64,000 nt of DNA from positions 21,244,905 to 21,308,904 of the forward strand of contig CM057134.1 of assembly GCA_029964075.1 (NCBI GenBank), given 5' to 3'. Under the pieces are notes generated by a model. It was not told the origin of the DNA, made no database searches, and saw only the letters and a program-made list of their open reading frames with translations. Both the position numbers and the translations under genes were made by a program. This document shows, piece after piece, positions 38,039-53,000 of this stretch. Each line of letters begins with the position of its first letter. Positions within the stretch are counted from its first letter, which is position 1. Source of the stretch: Patiria pectinifera. Lineage: Eukaryota; Echinodermata; Asteroidea; Valvatida; Asterinidae.

Positions 38039-41000
38039 CTATTGCGATGAAAGCAGAGAGAACGCAATCAGTTTTTGTGTACCTAGTTTCCGGAACGTAT
38101 TTTTATCATATTCTGATTTTAAAAGCTACAAGGCCTTAGAACCAAAATTCAAAGCCAAACAAAAAGTCATTTTTTTTAAATATAGGCCTACTGAGAATCC
38201 TTGCGTCAGCTGCAAGGCCGTTGAGATGCAACAGGTAAATGGAAAGAAATTCTTACCGATGACAAAAACGATGATACTGAGGTTCATCAGCACAAGAAAA
38301 ACAGAAAGGAATTCCTCCCTTTTCTTGCTGGATTGAGCATCCTCGCTCGGCATCAGAAGCAACGTCGCAGCCAACAGGTTCAGAAAGATGGTACCAAGCG
38401 AGCACATCTGCAGACGATGCTCGGCAGCATCCTTCATGGGTTTGACGTAAGCGTGCAGGAGCAGAAAGCCCACCGAAATGACTATGGTGGCGAACATGGT
38501 AAAATGATCGTCAGGCCCGTACAGAAGCACAAAAAGCGTCTGGATGATCTTGCGGGCCAGCTCCAGAATTTCCCAGTACCAGAAATTTGGCTTGTAATTC
38601 TCGCACAAGAAACTCTCCCAATTGAATTCAGCATGGCATGGTTCCGAGTGTAGGAAAAGTTCGTCATCTGTCTCATCAGGCACATTGTTCATGTAACTGG
38701 CGACACGACCGGCATCCAAACGACATCGACTACCCGCATCGAGCAAAGGCTGACCCTGACTTTCCTGTCTACCAGCGACAGCCCCGGTCTTCTTCCGTTT
38801 TCTGATGTTCCACCACAACAGGAGAAACAACACCATGGGAAACCCAACAACGTAGAAGAGAAAGACCTCAGCTGCGTAGGTGAACTGAACATGCTGCTGC
38901 GTTTGGCAATCGATCGAGTAGTCGGCTCGAAGTCTGGTCACATTGAGGGTGTCTTTTTCGTCCATGTAGAAGAGGTGACACCCAGAGGGCAATAATGTAA
39001 GAATAACACTAGACAGGCTGGGGTAGGAAATAAAGAGCAGTATCACCACAAACAAGTAACACCTCTGCTTGGTCTGCAACGTGAGAGCGTTTTGTTCCAA
39101 ATACGGAATTTTCTTTGCTTTCAGGTAACACTTCTTGAAGCTGTAAAAACACCAGCCAGCAAGAAGAACCAACGCCACAAAAATGATACCTGCCAAGAAC
39201 TCAATGTAAATATTAGGATACGTGAAGTTGGGGACATAACATCTGGGACTGATAAACATCCGCACGATGTCCACTTCCAACAGTCTAAAGAAAGAACCAA
39301 CACTTGTTAATGTCTCTGGCCATGCAATTTCATTCAGCGCTGAGAATATCTCCCCCATGACCTGGTAGAAACCCAGTAGAATCTTCCCTCGAGCAAGCAG
39401 CAGGCTGACGGCAGACCGACCGTTTCTTCGGACCTTGCGCGCCTGCCAAGCTATGATGATGACAATCAGAGCAATGGCCACGCATACAGCAATGACTTCA
39501 AGCAAGAACCACCACAATTTGGGACACTCGAAGCATTGATCGAACCAAGAGTAATAGTTCGGACTGCATTGGGAGCAAAGCCACCCCGTATAACCTTTCT
39601 TACATGTTGCATTGATACCACCCAGAACAGCATTCACGCACGACTCATTGCCAGGACATTTATGCACTTTGGGTAACACACCCCCAAACCGGAAATTGCT
39701 CGTGTTGTCATATCTGGAATCTTCAGTGCACACATTTTTGACAAATCGCTCGTAGGAAATGTAGTTGTCATCCGATAAACCCCAGTCCCAGGTCCACCAG
39801 AAGCCAGGCAGGAGGTGTTGGTACTCTTCTGAGCAGTTGACTCCTTTGGTTGGACACAGATGGCATTCACCGAACCGGTCAGTACGGTAGAAACCATCCA
39901 GACATGGACAGGCGCGGAAGCCAGCGTGAAGGCTCTTATTGGTACCCGTAGGACACACCGTGCAATTCGCAGGACTGATACCAGGGTGCGCCTGGGGTGT
40001 GACATAGGTGCCATTGTTGCATCGTTGACAGTTGATAGCTTGAGATGAGTCAACCACTTGCCCCGCCTTGGTTTGGTAAAAGCCACCTGAATTGCCGAGA
40101 CAAAACGAAAATTCGAGACAAAATCGGTTAAGCGATATGACAAAAATACAAGAAGCCTACCCAGGGGATATTTCAACCGGGATGGGCCATTGGATCATCC
40201 ACCCCCCATATTTAATTGTTTGTGGCGAGAAACAAACAAAAATAGTTTTGAACTTTCCAACTGGCCAAATGTATTAAATAACACTAAACACGGAAAACGA
40301 ACAGCGCACCATCTCGATGTATTGAACGCGTGCCAGTTTGCATTGAAGGTGTACATGTTGTATCATGAAAAGCCCCCCCCCCTAGATCCATGGGGTGTCA
40401 AGATGCCCCGCCCCCTCCCTTTTTTTCAACTCGACTGGGCAATAGAGCTTGAAATCCCACCACCTGCTGCCTCGCTTCCGGTTGCCTAGCCTTCGAATAG
40501 AAAAAAATAGCTTGCAAAATGACATTTTATCAAATAATTGTGTAACGGTCATTGGGTGAAAAGTGGAACTTAAATGGGATTGAAATGTATTGTGAAAAAT
40601 ACAATTGTTTGGAATAAATTTGAAGGACTTTTTACCATTTACAAGAAAATAAACAATCAATGCTGTAGTCTTGGTCAACGGTATAAAAAACAGTCAACGG
40701 TAAACGGTCAGCGGTAAACGCTAGGCGGCAAATCGTTTTGAAGTGTATTAAAAATACAGCGCGAAAAGTGACCTTATGTGACCACTATTTTATGCGAATC
40801 ATTTGGATCCCGACGAACGCCTTGGTCCAATCATCCGCAAAAGCTTTTTTTCCCCTTTATTTTGCGTTAGATTTCCATTGCAAGACCTCATACGCGAATA
40901 CAGATGTAGGCGAAGTGTAGGCGGGTCTAATATGAGGAGTTTGCAATCACACCTTGGTAAATCTCGACGTCATCAAATTATTTGCAGCTGTTTGCCCTTT

Positions 41001-44000
41001 GTGAACATGTGAGAAACCACATTTTTTTTGTGCATTGACGCTGTGTGTAATGTAAGACATCGACACAATGTAGGTACAGTACATGTCTCAACAGTATATA
41101 TGCAAGTTTCCACCACGCAACAATCGACCAATAAGAAAACCACTTTGAAGGTCAGCTTAGGCTATTAACATCAAGAGCACCAACCCCAAAACCTCATACG
41201 GTCGATTGGAACAAGACGTTTTAATGATTTGCATTAAATAGTAGCCGCATGAGGTCGCTGTTTGCGCTGTATAATGCACTGCATAACGAGGATATGCCGC
41301 CGATCGTAACACCGCGTACGGACGAATAATGACGAACGCCTCGACCAAGGTTATCACTGTTGATGAGGACTGCATTCAAACCAACCCGACTAATCTAGAA
41401 CCCATCAGCTGTAAGTAGGTAAATCTTCTAGTCCTTATACATTTTCGTTCTCACGCAAGTACTGGAGACCAAGGAACGAAAATTTCGGATGTGAAAGGTG
41501 GTAAGTAAAATTCGTTTTAACCCATCTCAATGTTGTTTGTTAACAGTTTTCCTTGAGGAATACCAAGATAAAATTCCAACATGAATGTTTTGGGGATGAT
41601 TACGATTATAAATCACAGCAGGTGAAAGGGCAGCCCAGTGGTACATGCTCATAGGCGGGCCGTGTTGATCTTTTACTTTCAGTCTCAATAAGGTCATCCC
41701 CAATACCACCACTCGCCGGCATGGATTTACACCACTGCTTTTGTCTATACTTGGACTTGGTAGGTCTTAACACAAGGCGCTGCAATGACTTTCCCCATTT
41801 TCTCCTATGGCTTACAAGGATCAGAAAATTTGCAGTCTCCTTGATGCCGTGTTATAATAGAATATTTTATTTTGAGCTTGTCTATCCTAATAATGGGCTG
41901 TTTTACCTGGCGGGCAGTCCAAACAACTGTTTTCAATCCAAGAGTCTCCGTATGTGCCCTGTGGACAGGGCGTGCACCAATTCTGATTAGCAGTTTTGCC
42001 ACACCTAAATCCCGACTTGCTTAATATCAAGGACATGTCTCTCGCCACCAGTATTGGCTGGGCGAATCCATCACCAACCAATTCGCTGAGAAAGCAACGG
42101 TAAAAAGAGTCGGTTAGCATCATTATCAGTTTTTGAGTGACCAGATTGGAGCATAGACATCTAAACAAATACTAGACGCATTTTCTTGCAAAACCGGCAA
42201 ATGAAACCACAGTAGTACATGTACAATTCACTCCAGTATTATGACACTACGTTGAAATGGACTGCTTCTGAAAAAGGAAGTTTATTTAATCTCACAAATA
42301 GATTGCCTTTCAAGTTGACTAACCACGTGTTACTTTAACATGAACGAAGAGAAGTAAATGTAAATTAAAGATTAATAAAGGATTGGACTTGAAATAACGC
42401 CGAACATTGCTTGTTGAAAAAAATCTAAATTTAATTTAACAAAAATCAAAGGATGACGTCATCATGACGGCACTTTATACTTGCTACTACAAAGACATGT
42501 TCTGTCAAGTACCCAGCAAGTTTCATGACAACCTGACAACGTATATGTCCTTTAAAATGACGTCATGATAACGAAACACAAATGTCCCAATATTAGTATG
42601 ACATACCAACCATATATCAAACAGTTTTTGAAAATATGTTGTTTTGTTAAGTAGATATCTTGAAACAAATGTTAAAAGGCAGTTATTCATATATTACTTT
42701 GTGATGACGTCATCATGACGAAACCTCAATTTTCTCATATAACACATGTAAGTCAGGAGATATTGCATGCAAAAAATGTAACTTTTTGGGATCCTGATGA
42801 CGTCAACACGACGTCATGATTCAGCATACAACTTCAGAATGTGGTCTAAGTATGTGTTGAAGTTTGTGTTGAAGTTTGAAGTGAAAAATATATTTCAAGA
42901 CAAATTTTGCAATCAGAAAAGAAATATTAAATTTAACAGCATTTAATAAAAAACACTTGATAACGTCACCATGACTTCATATTAGATTTTAAATACCATT
43001 ATCAATGCCTACCTACCCGGCAAGTTTCATAAAGATCGGGCATTCCCTTATATGTGTTTTAAAACATAATCACATTTCGATGTCGTCATGATGACGTCAC
43101 ACATTTGTCAAAAATTGGTAAATACGTAACATATCATGACGTCATCATGACGTCAAATCAATTTTGATCTAAAACATCTTCCGTTCAACTTATGTACCAA
43201 CTTTGAGATCAATCGATTCAATAGTTCTATAAGACTGTAAAAAAAAAAAAATAATAATTTGTAACATGACCCCTGATGACGTGATGATGACACAACATCT
43301 TCGGATGATATAATTATAGTTATATATTAAATGAATGTTTTAATTATACAAAGTGATTGGATTAATTGAAGTCCTAAAGAAATGAAAACGTGTACAAAAC
43401 ATATAGGAAAAAAGGTGGGGAAATATATCTTATCAAAAACAAAAGCTGTTCCTAATTGAAATACTCACATTTTGAGGTCAGTTCTGTTTGTGACTGGTGC
43501 AAACTCCAAAATGTTCTCGATTGCTCTGAAGAGGAAAAGAACAGGAATACGATCTGTCGAAACGGGACGTGCCGATTGCATCTGTACGGCCTCTCGAGTT
43601 TCTGGTTTTAATACTGTTTTATGTTTACTTTTGAGCCGCATGTAACGGACCAATGCATTCTGAAGTGTTTATTTGTGTTTTGCTTACGTTTATATGACAA
43701 CTTGTTAATGGAAGTATTTTTTGACTTTAGATGAGGTCATAAGAGGCTAAAAAGTTGGGCTGGCAAAGGCGCCCACTTGGGCGTTTTTTGAAACGATATA
43801 AATTGTATTTTCATCTTAAATTTATATTGAAATAATTATTTGTTGAATGTTTTACTCGGCCTGTAGTTGGTGATTATTTGCTGTTGGCTGAAATAAATAA
43901 ATACATCTTAAAAATCTATCAAAGCAGCCGATTAAACCCAACAGCCTAACTTAAACTTCTATAAATACGATCATTATTTAGTCCGGTGGACCTTTGACCT

Positions 44001-47000
44001 AAAGTTGTTTTGAACCTACCAATTGTTTGTCTTGCTGGGAACTAGTGGTAGTCTATAGTTCTGAAGACGTCATACTAAGGTAATCGAGCAAGGAGAAAGT
44101 TATATTATTCCAAGACTGTCTTTTCTTGAACAAAAACTTGAAATTGACTTACACGTAACAGGAGTTACCCAGATCCTGCCAGACAGAATTGGAAACGTTC
44201 TTCAAGTGACTGTCGTATATTGATCTGAAAAAAGGTAATACATACTTCAATTTAATGTCTTTCTAATCAGGGAATGTCTCAGAAAATATTTATCTGCCCG
44301 ATTGACATCGTAAGGTTGGAAGGCTGGAGCTTTAATACTCACACATGTTTCAGAGTGTGGTTCATTGTCGCAAATGGCCGCTCCCCTATCGACGAAAGTT
44401 GAGTCTGGAATATGTACCTAATATTCAAATAATCAAAAATTGTTTTAATTAATATGTGTAGAATGTAGTGCATTGGGAAAAACACTGGTGTTCAAGATAA
44501 ATGAAGCTTTAAGTTTGTTTAGGGTGTAAATCGAGGACACACGCGTGCAACATCATCGGTGAATCGATGAAAGGGACCAAATCGAGGACGACCTCGACTA
44601 ATAAACGCGTACAAAACCAATCACGGAGAGCTGTTGCAAAAAAGCTAAGGTACGAACAAAGGAAAAGAAATCCTCGATTTTCACCATAAACAAACGTGTG
44701 TGTCTGTGTTTCTGTATACGCATGTGTATCGTCTATTGAAAATATTTCAAAGCTTTGCTTTTTCAAGTTTGATCTACAAATAACGAAGCCCGATGTTTAG
44801 ATGACAAGCTGACAAGATGTGTATACTCACAGATTTGTCAGTTTGGTCTCATAAAACAGCCTGTCCACTAGCTCGGTGATTGGGTTGTCAAATATCATCC
44901 TAAAATGGAAAATATTGGAATTTAAATGTTAAATAGGCCTACTGGGCCCAAGTTTATAGAACTGCTTAACAGCAGGCAGAACAAGTCGTGCTTACTGTAG
45001 CAGAAATTCATGGCGCGGATGTGCTAGCGGTTGCGCGCCCGTGGAGATTTCTATTGTTGCGTGACTGATTTAACGTTCCTCAGGCGTTAAACGTGCTTCT
45101 GCTGTTCTTACTGTTTACGGTGTCTATGAAATAGATGGAGGCTCGGTTAGCAGAAAATCAGCGGTTAAGCAGTGCTATGAAATTGGGCCCAACTAGTCAA
45201 GTCGAAGTTTAAAAGCTATCAAGCTTTTTGATATTGGATTTTTGCCCTTCGCCAACAATTTTGTTTATTTTATGTAATTTTCTATTTAAAGCTAGGTTCA
45301 AACAGTTGGATACGAAAAGGAAGTGGACGCGTATGCAAAACAATTTAAACATTACGAATACCTGATACCTAATACACCTGTACGTTACACTTGCCAGAGC
45401 AGACCGCATTTTTTTCCAAAAGGAATGATTTGGTGTTTCGATTTGAATGTGTTCATTTATGAAAATAAAACAATACCGTAAACCCCTATGATCCAGATCC
45501 CTAGTGCAGATCCCTTGGAAAACACAAAGTGAGTGTTTACGCATCTTGCAATGATTCCCTCGAAACTGCCAACCTCGTAATAACTCCTGGATAGTATCAT
45601 TTCTTTCTGTGTCATGTTTCGATACAGCGATAGTAAATGAAAGTATATTGTGTATTTGATGTTTTATTTTCAAGGATTTTGGTAAGGATGACAGGTGTAC
45701 CATTCAACATGGCGAATCAGATGGGGTGACACATGGATGTTCAATGAGGCAAAGCCGGACATTTCATACGAATTTAGTCTTTTTCTTTTGCACTTGTTTC
45801 AAACTTTTTGTTTCAAAACAACACCTGAATAAATACTCGTCATCTGTTTGGTCTGTGCCACCAGTAATGTGACCGGGCAGTAGAACATTTCTTTGCCGCG
45901 AACTGCGCGTAGTAGAACTTCTATTTTTTGCGGCGCAGCGGGGTCGTGGATTGGGACAAATTACATGTAGTCAGTGACGTGATCAACAATCAGATGACGG
46001 GGATTTATTCAGGAATGAACAAAAACAATCGCCACAGGAACTGCCTTGACGGGAACAGTCGCTATAGCAACGAGCCGATAGTGATGTCACGGCATACGGC
46101 GACGTATAGTTTGGTAAGGTAAACGTATGGTTTGGCCAGGTAAAATCTTCATTTTTGGAACTTGCGAATATAAATGAAAGCAATGACATGAATTAAATAC
46201 CAGTCTGCTCCGATAAATAATTTAGAATTTGTGATTAACCATACCCTAGTGTTTTAAACCACATTTCAAAAAAGTGAGGCTTGGAACGCATAACTATAGT
46301 CTGGCATCATCGTATTCAACAGTTTACAATCTATAAAATATATTCAGGGAACCCGATTAAAAACGGCTTCCTTGTGCATAAGGTATATTGAAGGACGAAC
46401 TTGACTTACAGTTCTTTCAGCGAGCGAAGTCCCGCAAACACCTTATCATGCAGGACACTGATTTGGTTCCGCTGTAAGTAGAGATATCGGAGCTCAGTCT
46501 GCGACCGGAAAAGTCCAGTTGGAATATAAGTCAGTCGATTGGACGACAAATCCCTAAAAGCAAACATAAATAACTAAAAGTAAGAAACTGTCGTCAGCAT
46601 TACATTATTGAACCCTGCTCTAAATCATTCAGAGCATCCAATAAAGGATAGAGTAAAGCTGATTTACTACATTTTACACAGGCGAGTATTTAAAAAACAT
46701 CATTCACACGTTAAACTACATTTTCGTTGAAAAGTTTCCAATGCCGTCCACTTGCGTTGCAAAGAAATTCGTCAAATCATAAACAACACTTTTTTTTGCA
46801 ATGTCAATGTAACGTAAGCATCATCGTCATAATGCCGACGGTTACTTTGCTTTTCAGAATATCTGGAAAACATACCTCATAAGAGTCTTTATTTAAAAAA
46901 AATATCGGATACGTTGATACACTTACAGAGTATACATTGTTATGTTGTGAAACGCATCCTCTGGAAGGCCTCGTGAGTCGATTTTGTTCTGCGAAAGTTT

Positions 47001-50000
47001 ACTAAAATCGATGATCAAAAATTATTATCAACAATGTTTTTTGCCAATATTTTTATTTTCTTTCTGGTGTTTTAAGTGTTATTGATATATTTTATGTGTT
47101 GTATATTTTTTTATTATGTTTTATGGATCCCAAAATGGGCTATGTTATGTGCTATCCCAGACGTATTGCTATGTGCATCATAATGTTACTATTGATATTA
47201 AACAAAGCCGAATTGAAATTCATTGTGTTTTTGGTATTTTAGAGAATTCGCACACTTTTTTGTCTCTGATAGTCTGAAGCAATAGCCATATTCTAACAAC
47301 AGCCTAGATCCGATAATATAACTCTTCTTTTTTGTTTTAAAAAGGGGGCATTGAAGTACACTTACAACATTCCGACTTTTGTCGAATTTTCAAACATGTT
47401 ATTTGGGAGAAAAGTAAGCTGGTTTCCTTCAAGTCTTCTGCAAAAGGAAGAAAGAAAGAATGAGTGAATGAATGAATGGTTGAATGGATCTTAATGTGAC
47501 CCGGGTTCCTGGCCAGTACTATGACCCGTGACTTTAATGAGTGTGGGGGTGCGCGTCAGAGTTGTAACCAAGTCATTTTTTTTCCCAAGTCAAGTCAAGT
47601 CCAAGTCAAATTTTAGCACGTCAAGTCAAGTCTTAAGTCCACTTTTTTTCCAAGTCAGGTGAATTCTCGAGTCAATTGTTCACAATTTAAGTCAAGTCAA
47701 GTCCCAAGTCAATTTTCTTAAGTTAAGTCTCGAGTCATTTAAAAAAAAATATATTAGATGCACATACTACGTACGGGAACCAGTTTATGTGTTCGACGAC
47801 GGAGCCGGAGTAGAGATTGGAATGGGGTTTATCAAAGCGTGCATCATGTAAGGAGATTTAAAAAAAAATAATCACACTTTCTAAACATGTTCTCTCAAAC
47901 ACCTTATATTTATCTAAAGGGTCTAAAAACGCATTTTGATATAATATTTTCAAACATGTTCCGTCATGTTGAGTGTTTGAAGGACGTCCGACATAATGTC
48001 CTTCCGAACGTTTTCGTGTAATGCACTTTGAGAATTCTTTCAGTTGTATTGTGGATTGGGGGTAGCAACCGTTTTCCAGTCGTTTAAACCCTAGTTGCAT
48101 TTAGCACTTTACGGTAAACCACTCAATGTGTACTGTGCCTATGATCTCTATGGAATGACCGCTCTCAACCTCGTGCCCCGTGGGTACGATCTTGCAGCGC
48201 TATGTTGTTTCCCATCATGCCTTGCGCGATCGTAACCCCTGGAATTGTGTAATTTAAATATACCAAAATACGGTATATTATAATTAGGGCTGCAGTTTAT
48301 CCGTTTTACGTGCCGACGCCATCTTTAAATGTTAAAAGTTGTGATTTTGAAGAATCAATCCCTTCAAACACAACGTTTGGACTTTGTGTTAATTAGCAAA
48401 GATTTGTATTAAATGTACGTACCCCTTTCGTGCCGTTACAACCACAGATACATGTTTTTTTTAGCGAAAAACGCGGCTGACATAATCCATATCGTACAGG
48501 CATCGCGACTTTTGAATCATAATTTTTTTTTTCGTACTTGACGTTACGTGCAAAGCTAAGCACGCGAGCGCATTATGGGCGCGCCCGGCGTGCAATCTTC
48601 GAAATGCCCGCGCAGTACGCTGTGAATAGCCATTCAGCGTCATTTACGTCATCATCACAGCCAGGGGTTTGTGTAAGGAACGAGCACGCGCCCCTGGAGT
48701 CGAGGCTGGTCATGTATATGGGTGCAGACCAGTAAATCGGTCCGAAATTGCCTGCGCCGACCAAATTACGATTTGCATGCCCTCAAAATCTTCGGTATTT
48801 GAGCATGCTGTGTGCCATGAACTTGAAGGTTTGTAAAAAATATGGTTGGAAACCGTGCACAGGACTTGGAGCTTGCAGTTCTGTGTAATTTTGATGTAAT
48901 TTGGACCCTAAAAGCGCTCTACTTTGCAATGGAGTGTAGGCATCGTTTTTCAAAATGGCGATGGGCTTCAGGACTATTTTCAGGGGTGATCATCTTCAGA
49001 TGGAAATTTCTCCAAAAGGTCATTAGTTGACCCCCGAAAATTGAAAAGAAAATGAAAGATGATGAAATAAGCTTTAATTTGATGTGTGTCTCGAACACCT
49101 TGGAGAGTTGTGAGTATTTTTCCCGATTTTTGAAGTTGGAGCATTTACCATTGGGGTCAATGGAAGTTTATTTACTGGTCTGCTTCCTATGTAGTTTCAA
49201 AATGGCGCCTTCCACCGTTTGTTGTCAAATGTTTGCGGAGTGTTTTTTTTTCAGAGGGGCGGAACCTGGGGGGGGGGCAGCGTTTCAAAAGGGGTCACCA
49301 ATGGCCGTTCCGCAACAAATGCGCCCAAAATCTGAATAGGGCCGATGGACCGTCCTCCGATCACAGCAATTTCGAGCGAACAAGGGGGGGGGGGGTAATT
49401 TGGGGTCGGAAGGAGCAAAAACTCAATTCACGCCCGTTGGGGGCGCCCTACAGTAAGGTAGCCGCAAACAGAGGGCTTGTTTTCAGGCCAGAAATCGCAG
49501 TCAGAGATTTTTTTCTCGCAATTTTTTGATGAAATATGAGTCATCCATCCTTCCTCGTGCCGTACAAGTGGTTTGGAGAAATTTTTCAAAACCTCTCTTC
49601 TCTATAGGGTGCAGACCAGTAAATCGGTCCGAAATTGCCTGCACCGGCCAAATCACGATTTGCCTGCCCTCAAAATCTTCGGTATTTGAGCATGCTGTGG
49701 GCCATGAACTTGAGGGTTTGTTAAAAATATGGGTGGAAACCGTGCACAGGACTTGGAGCTTGCAGTTCTGTGTAATTTTGATGTAATTTGGATCCTAAAA
49801 GCGCTCTACTTTGCAATGGAGTGTAGGCATCGTTTTTCAAAATGGCGATGGGCTTCAGGACTATTTTCAGGGTGTTGTGTTCGTAACTTGCTTTGATCTT
49901 GTTTACATTTATAGTTAAGCTCTCATGAGGGCGCTGTTCATAACCTCTGTAATCATGCCGCGTTTGGCATCCACGTTGGTTTTCGGATTACATGAAGATA

Positions 50001-53000
50001 TTACACGACAGTTACGCTCGTAGTCTTGTGTCCTTATTTCACAAACCTAACATAATTTGGCGACGAGGATGAATCAGATTAACCTCCCTACACCTCCGGC
50101 TTTCCTTCCAACGCCTGGGGATCCTGCAATCCCGTGGACCAGGTGGAAAATTAGCTTCGAAACGTACATAACCGCGAGTGCTTTGGACAGCGACAGCGTG
50201 ACATCGGCTCGGCGCAGAGCGATACTGATCCACTGTCTCGGCACCGAGGGCCAGCGTGTTTTCAGCCAGTTTGAAGACACAGACACCTACGATAAAGCTG
50301 TGAAAGCTTTGGAGAAATACTTCGGCCCAAAAAAGAGCGTCATGATGGAACGGTACAAATTTCGCAAACGGGGACAAGGCAACGGTGAGCCAATCAAGCA
50401 GTTTGTTGTAGCTTTGACTGAACTTGCAGCCACTTGTAACTTTGGGGCATTGCACGAAGACATGATCAGGGATCAGATCATCGAGAAAACTTCCATCCCT
50501 CGAGTTAGGGAACGCCTTCTCATGGAGGATGACTCACTAACACTGGACAAAGCCACTAAACTGGCTATCCAAATCGAATCAGCACTCACTGATTCCAAAG
50601 CCATCCGATCCCCTGCCCCTACTCCACAGCAAACCACTACAGCTACAGCTCAAGTACAGGGTGTTTGCCCAAAGCGTCAACCAAAGCGTCGACCCAAGGC
50701 TACAAAACCACCCACTGCTCGCAGACCAGACTTCCGTTGCTTTAACTGTGGGGACAAATCACACTCAGCAAAGAGCTCCAAGTGCCCCGCACGCGGGAAA
50801 AAGTGCTCCGCATGTGGCAAAATGAACCATTTTGGCAGCGTCTGCCGCTCATCGCAACGCGATAACACTCATATTCGCCATGTGGACAACCCCGACAGTG
50901 ACGAATCCAGTATGGTTTACACAGTTAGCGACCCCTACACTGGTTCTGGTAACTTCAAGGACTGTGCACTCGTCATCGCTGGCAAACCTACACGCCTCCT
51001 CATTGATCTTGGGGCAAAGGTTTCCATCCTGAGCGAGGCTACATACAAGCAGCATTTCGCACACCACCCGCTACATCCAGCAACCTCCACCCTTCACGCA
51101 TACTCCGACTCCAAAATCGAGGTATGTGGGGTCATTTCTGTTCCAGTTCAGTACAAGGACATAACATTGGATCACTTCTCCTTTCACGTCGCTAAAGGCA
51201 GAAGTCTTATGGGTGTTGACCTGTTTGACAAGCTCGGCTTCATGGTGTTCGATCCCACTGACACTCCCAAGTACATGGTGGACATTGACAAGCAGTACCC
51301 AACCATTTTCAACGGCTTCGGAGAAATCAAGCATTTCTGCCATCGCCCCCGCGTTGACCCAGCTGTCAAACCAGTTTCTCAACGCCTTCGCCGTCTCCCT
51401 TTCGCGGTTCGCGACCAAGTTTCCACAGAACGTCGCCGACTCGAATCACAGGGTATCATCGAGCGCATCAACTCTTCTCCCTGGATCTCGAACTTGGTCA
51501 TCGCATGGAGGCGCAATGGAGAAATTCGCCTCTGCGTTGATCTGAAAGAGGTGAATAAGGCTGTCATTCCAGACAAGTACCCGCTTCCCACCATCAACGA
51601 GTTGTCCAACGAATTCCACGGCGCCACAGTCTTCTCCAAACTCGACATGCGTCGTAGTTACCTGCAAATACCACTTGCCGAGGACTGTAAACAGCTCACA
51701 GCATTCGTGACACATGACGAAGTATTCCAATATCGCCGAATGCCCTATGGACTCTCCTCAGCACCAAGTGCGTTCCAAAAGATTGTCACCAGTATGTTCA
51801 CAGGGATCAACGGAGCCATCAATCTACTCGACGACATTGTTGTCCATGGACGGACCATGGACGAACATGACTTGAGACTCCATGCTGTGCTTGCTCGACT
51901 TGCCAAGCACAACATCACACTGAATGCAGACAAGTGTGTATTCGCAGCCAACGAGATCGACTTCCTCGGCTACAGAGTTTCAGCCGAAGGAGTCAAGCCT
52001 ACGCTCGCAAACATGGACGCTATCCTGAAACTACAGGCTCCCACCAACACCAAAGAACTTGCCGCGCCTCGTTTCTCGGCTCCTGCAACTTCTACCTGAA
52101 GTTCGTACCATGCTACGCGGACATCGCATAGCCATTGCGCAAGTTACTACGCAAGGACACGCCTTGGGAGTGGGGCGACCCCCAAACCCAAGCCTTCACT
52201 ACGCTCAAGGACAAAATCACTTCTCCACCAGTCCTTGCACACTTCGATCCCGCTGCCACGACATACGTCACCTCCGACGGCACTGCCGTTGGGGCCGTGC
52301 TTTCGCAACAAGTTAACGGCAAAGAACGCCCAGTAGCCTTCGCTTCTCGCACGCTTTCCCCAGCCGAACGAAAGTACTCCACAGGAGAACGCGAAGCCCT
52401 CGCTTGCATCTACGCATGTGAACATTGGCATGTCTACCTGTACGGCAGAAAATTCACTCTGCGTACAGATCACCAGGCGCTGACTACAATTCTCGCAACA
52501 ACTGGATCCGGCCACAGACCACTACGAATCAGCCGTTGGTCTGACCGTCTTCACCAGTATAACTTCACTGTGCAGTACATTGCTGGCAACCGTAACCATG
52601 TTGCCGACATGCTCAGCCGCCTGACACCTGCTTCAGACTGTAACACTGACCTCTACACCGATGATGACGCTTATGTCATGTCGCTCATCACCGGTTCCCT
52701 CAGCAAACTTGTGTCTTGTGAGGAACTCAAAGCCACATCACAAGACGACGCGACACTACAGCAGGTATGCCACTTCCTACAGACGGCATGGCCAAAACAA
52801 CTCACGGAAGAACTCAAGCCCTTCCACAGACTTCGGGATGAACTCTCAGTGTGGAACGATTGCTGCCTAGCGCGTGGGGACAGAGTATTAATCCCCAGCT
52901 CCCTGCAGCAACGCGTTCTGTCACTTGCACACGACGGACATCCAGGCATTGTCCGTATGAAGCAACGATGTCGCGATGCAGTATGGTGGCCTGGAATTGA

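Noticed and set aside
42450..43290. CRISPR-like array
   Set aside because: The repeats are short palindromes with irregular spacing and similar intervening sequence. The DNA is animal.
43755..43800. Rho-independent-terminator-like GGCGCCCACTTGGGCG hairpin plus T-run
   Set aside because: A bacterial terminator has no meaning in this intron; chance hairpin.
45209..45703. Minus-strand 164-codon frame in an LRR gene intron
   Set aside because: Composition is unlike coding DNA, it has no splice context or motif, and it lies next to a MITE.
48535..48690. CpG-island promoter
   Set aside because: The patch is short, lies mid-intron beside dispersed repeats, and no start exon is nearby.
50039..50455. 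Minus-strand frame opposite gypsy gag, and similar antisense frames through 53750
   Set aside because: Shadows of the gypsy coding strand, with no features of their own.
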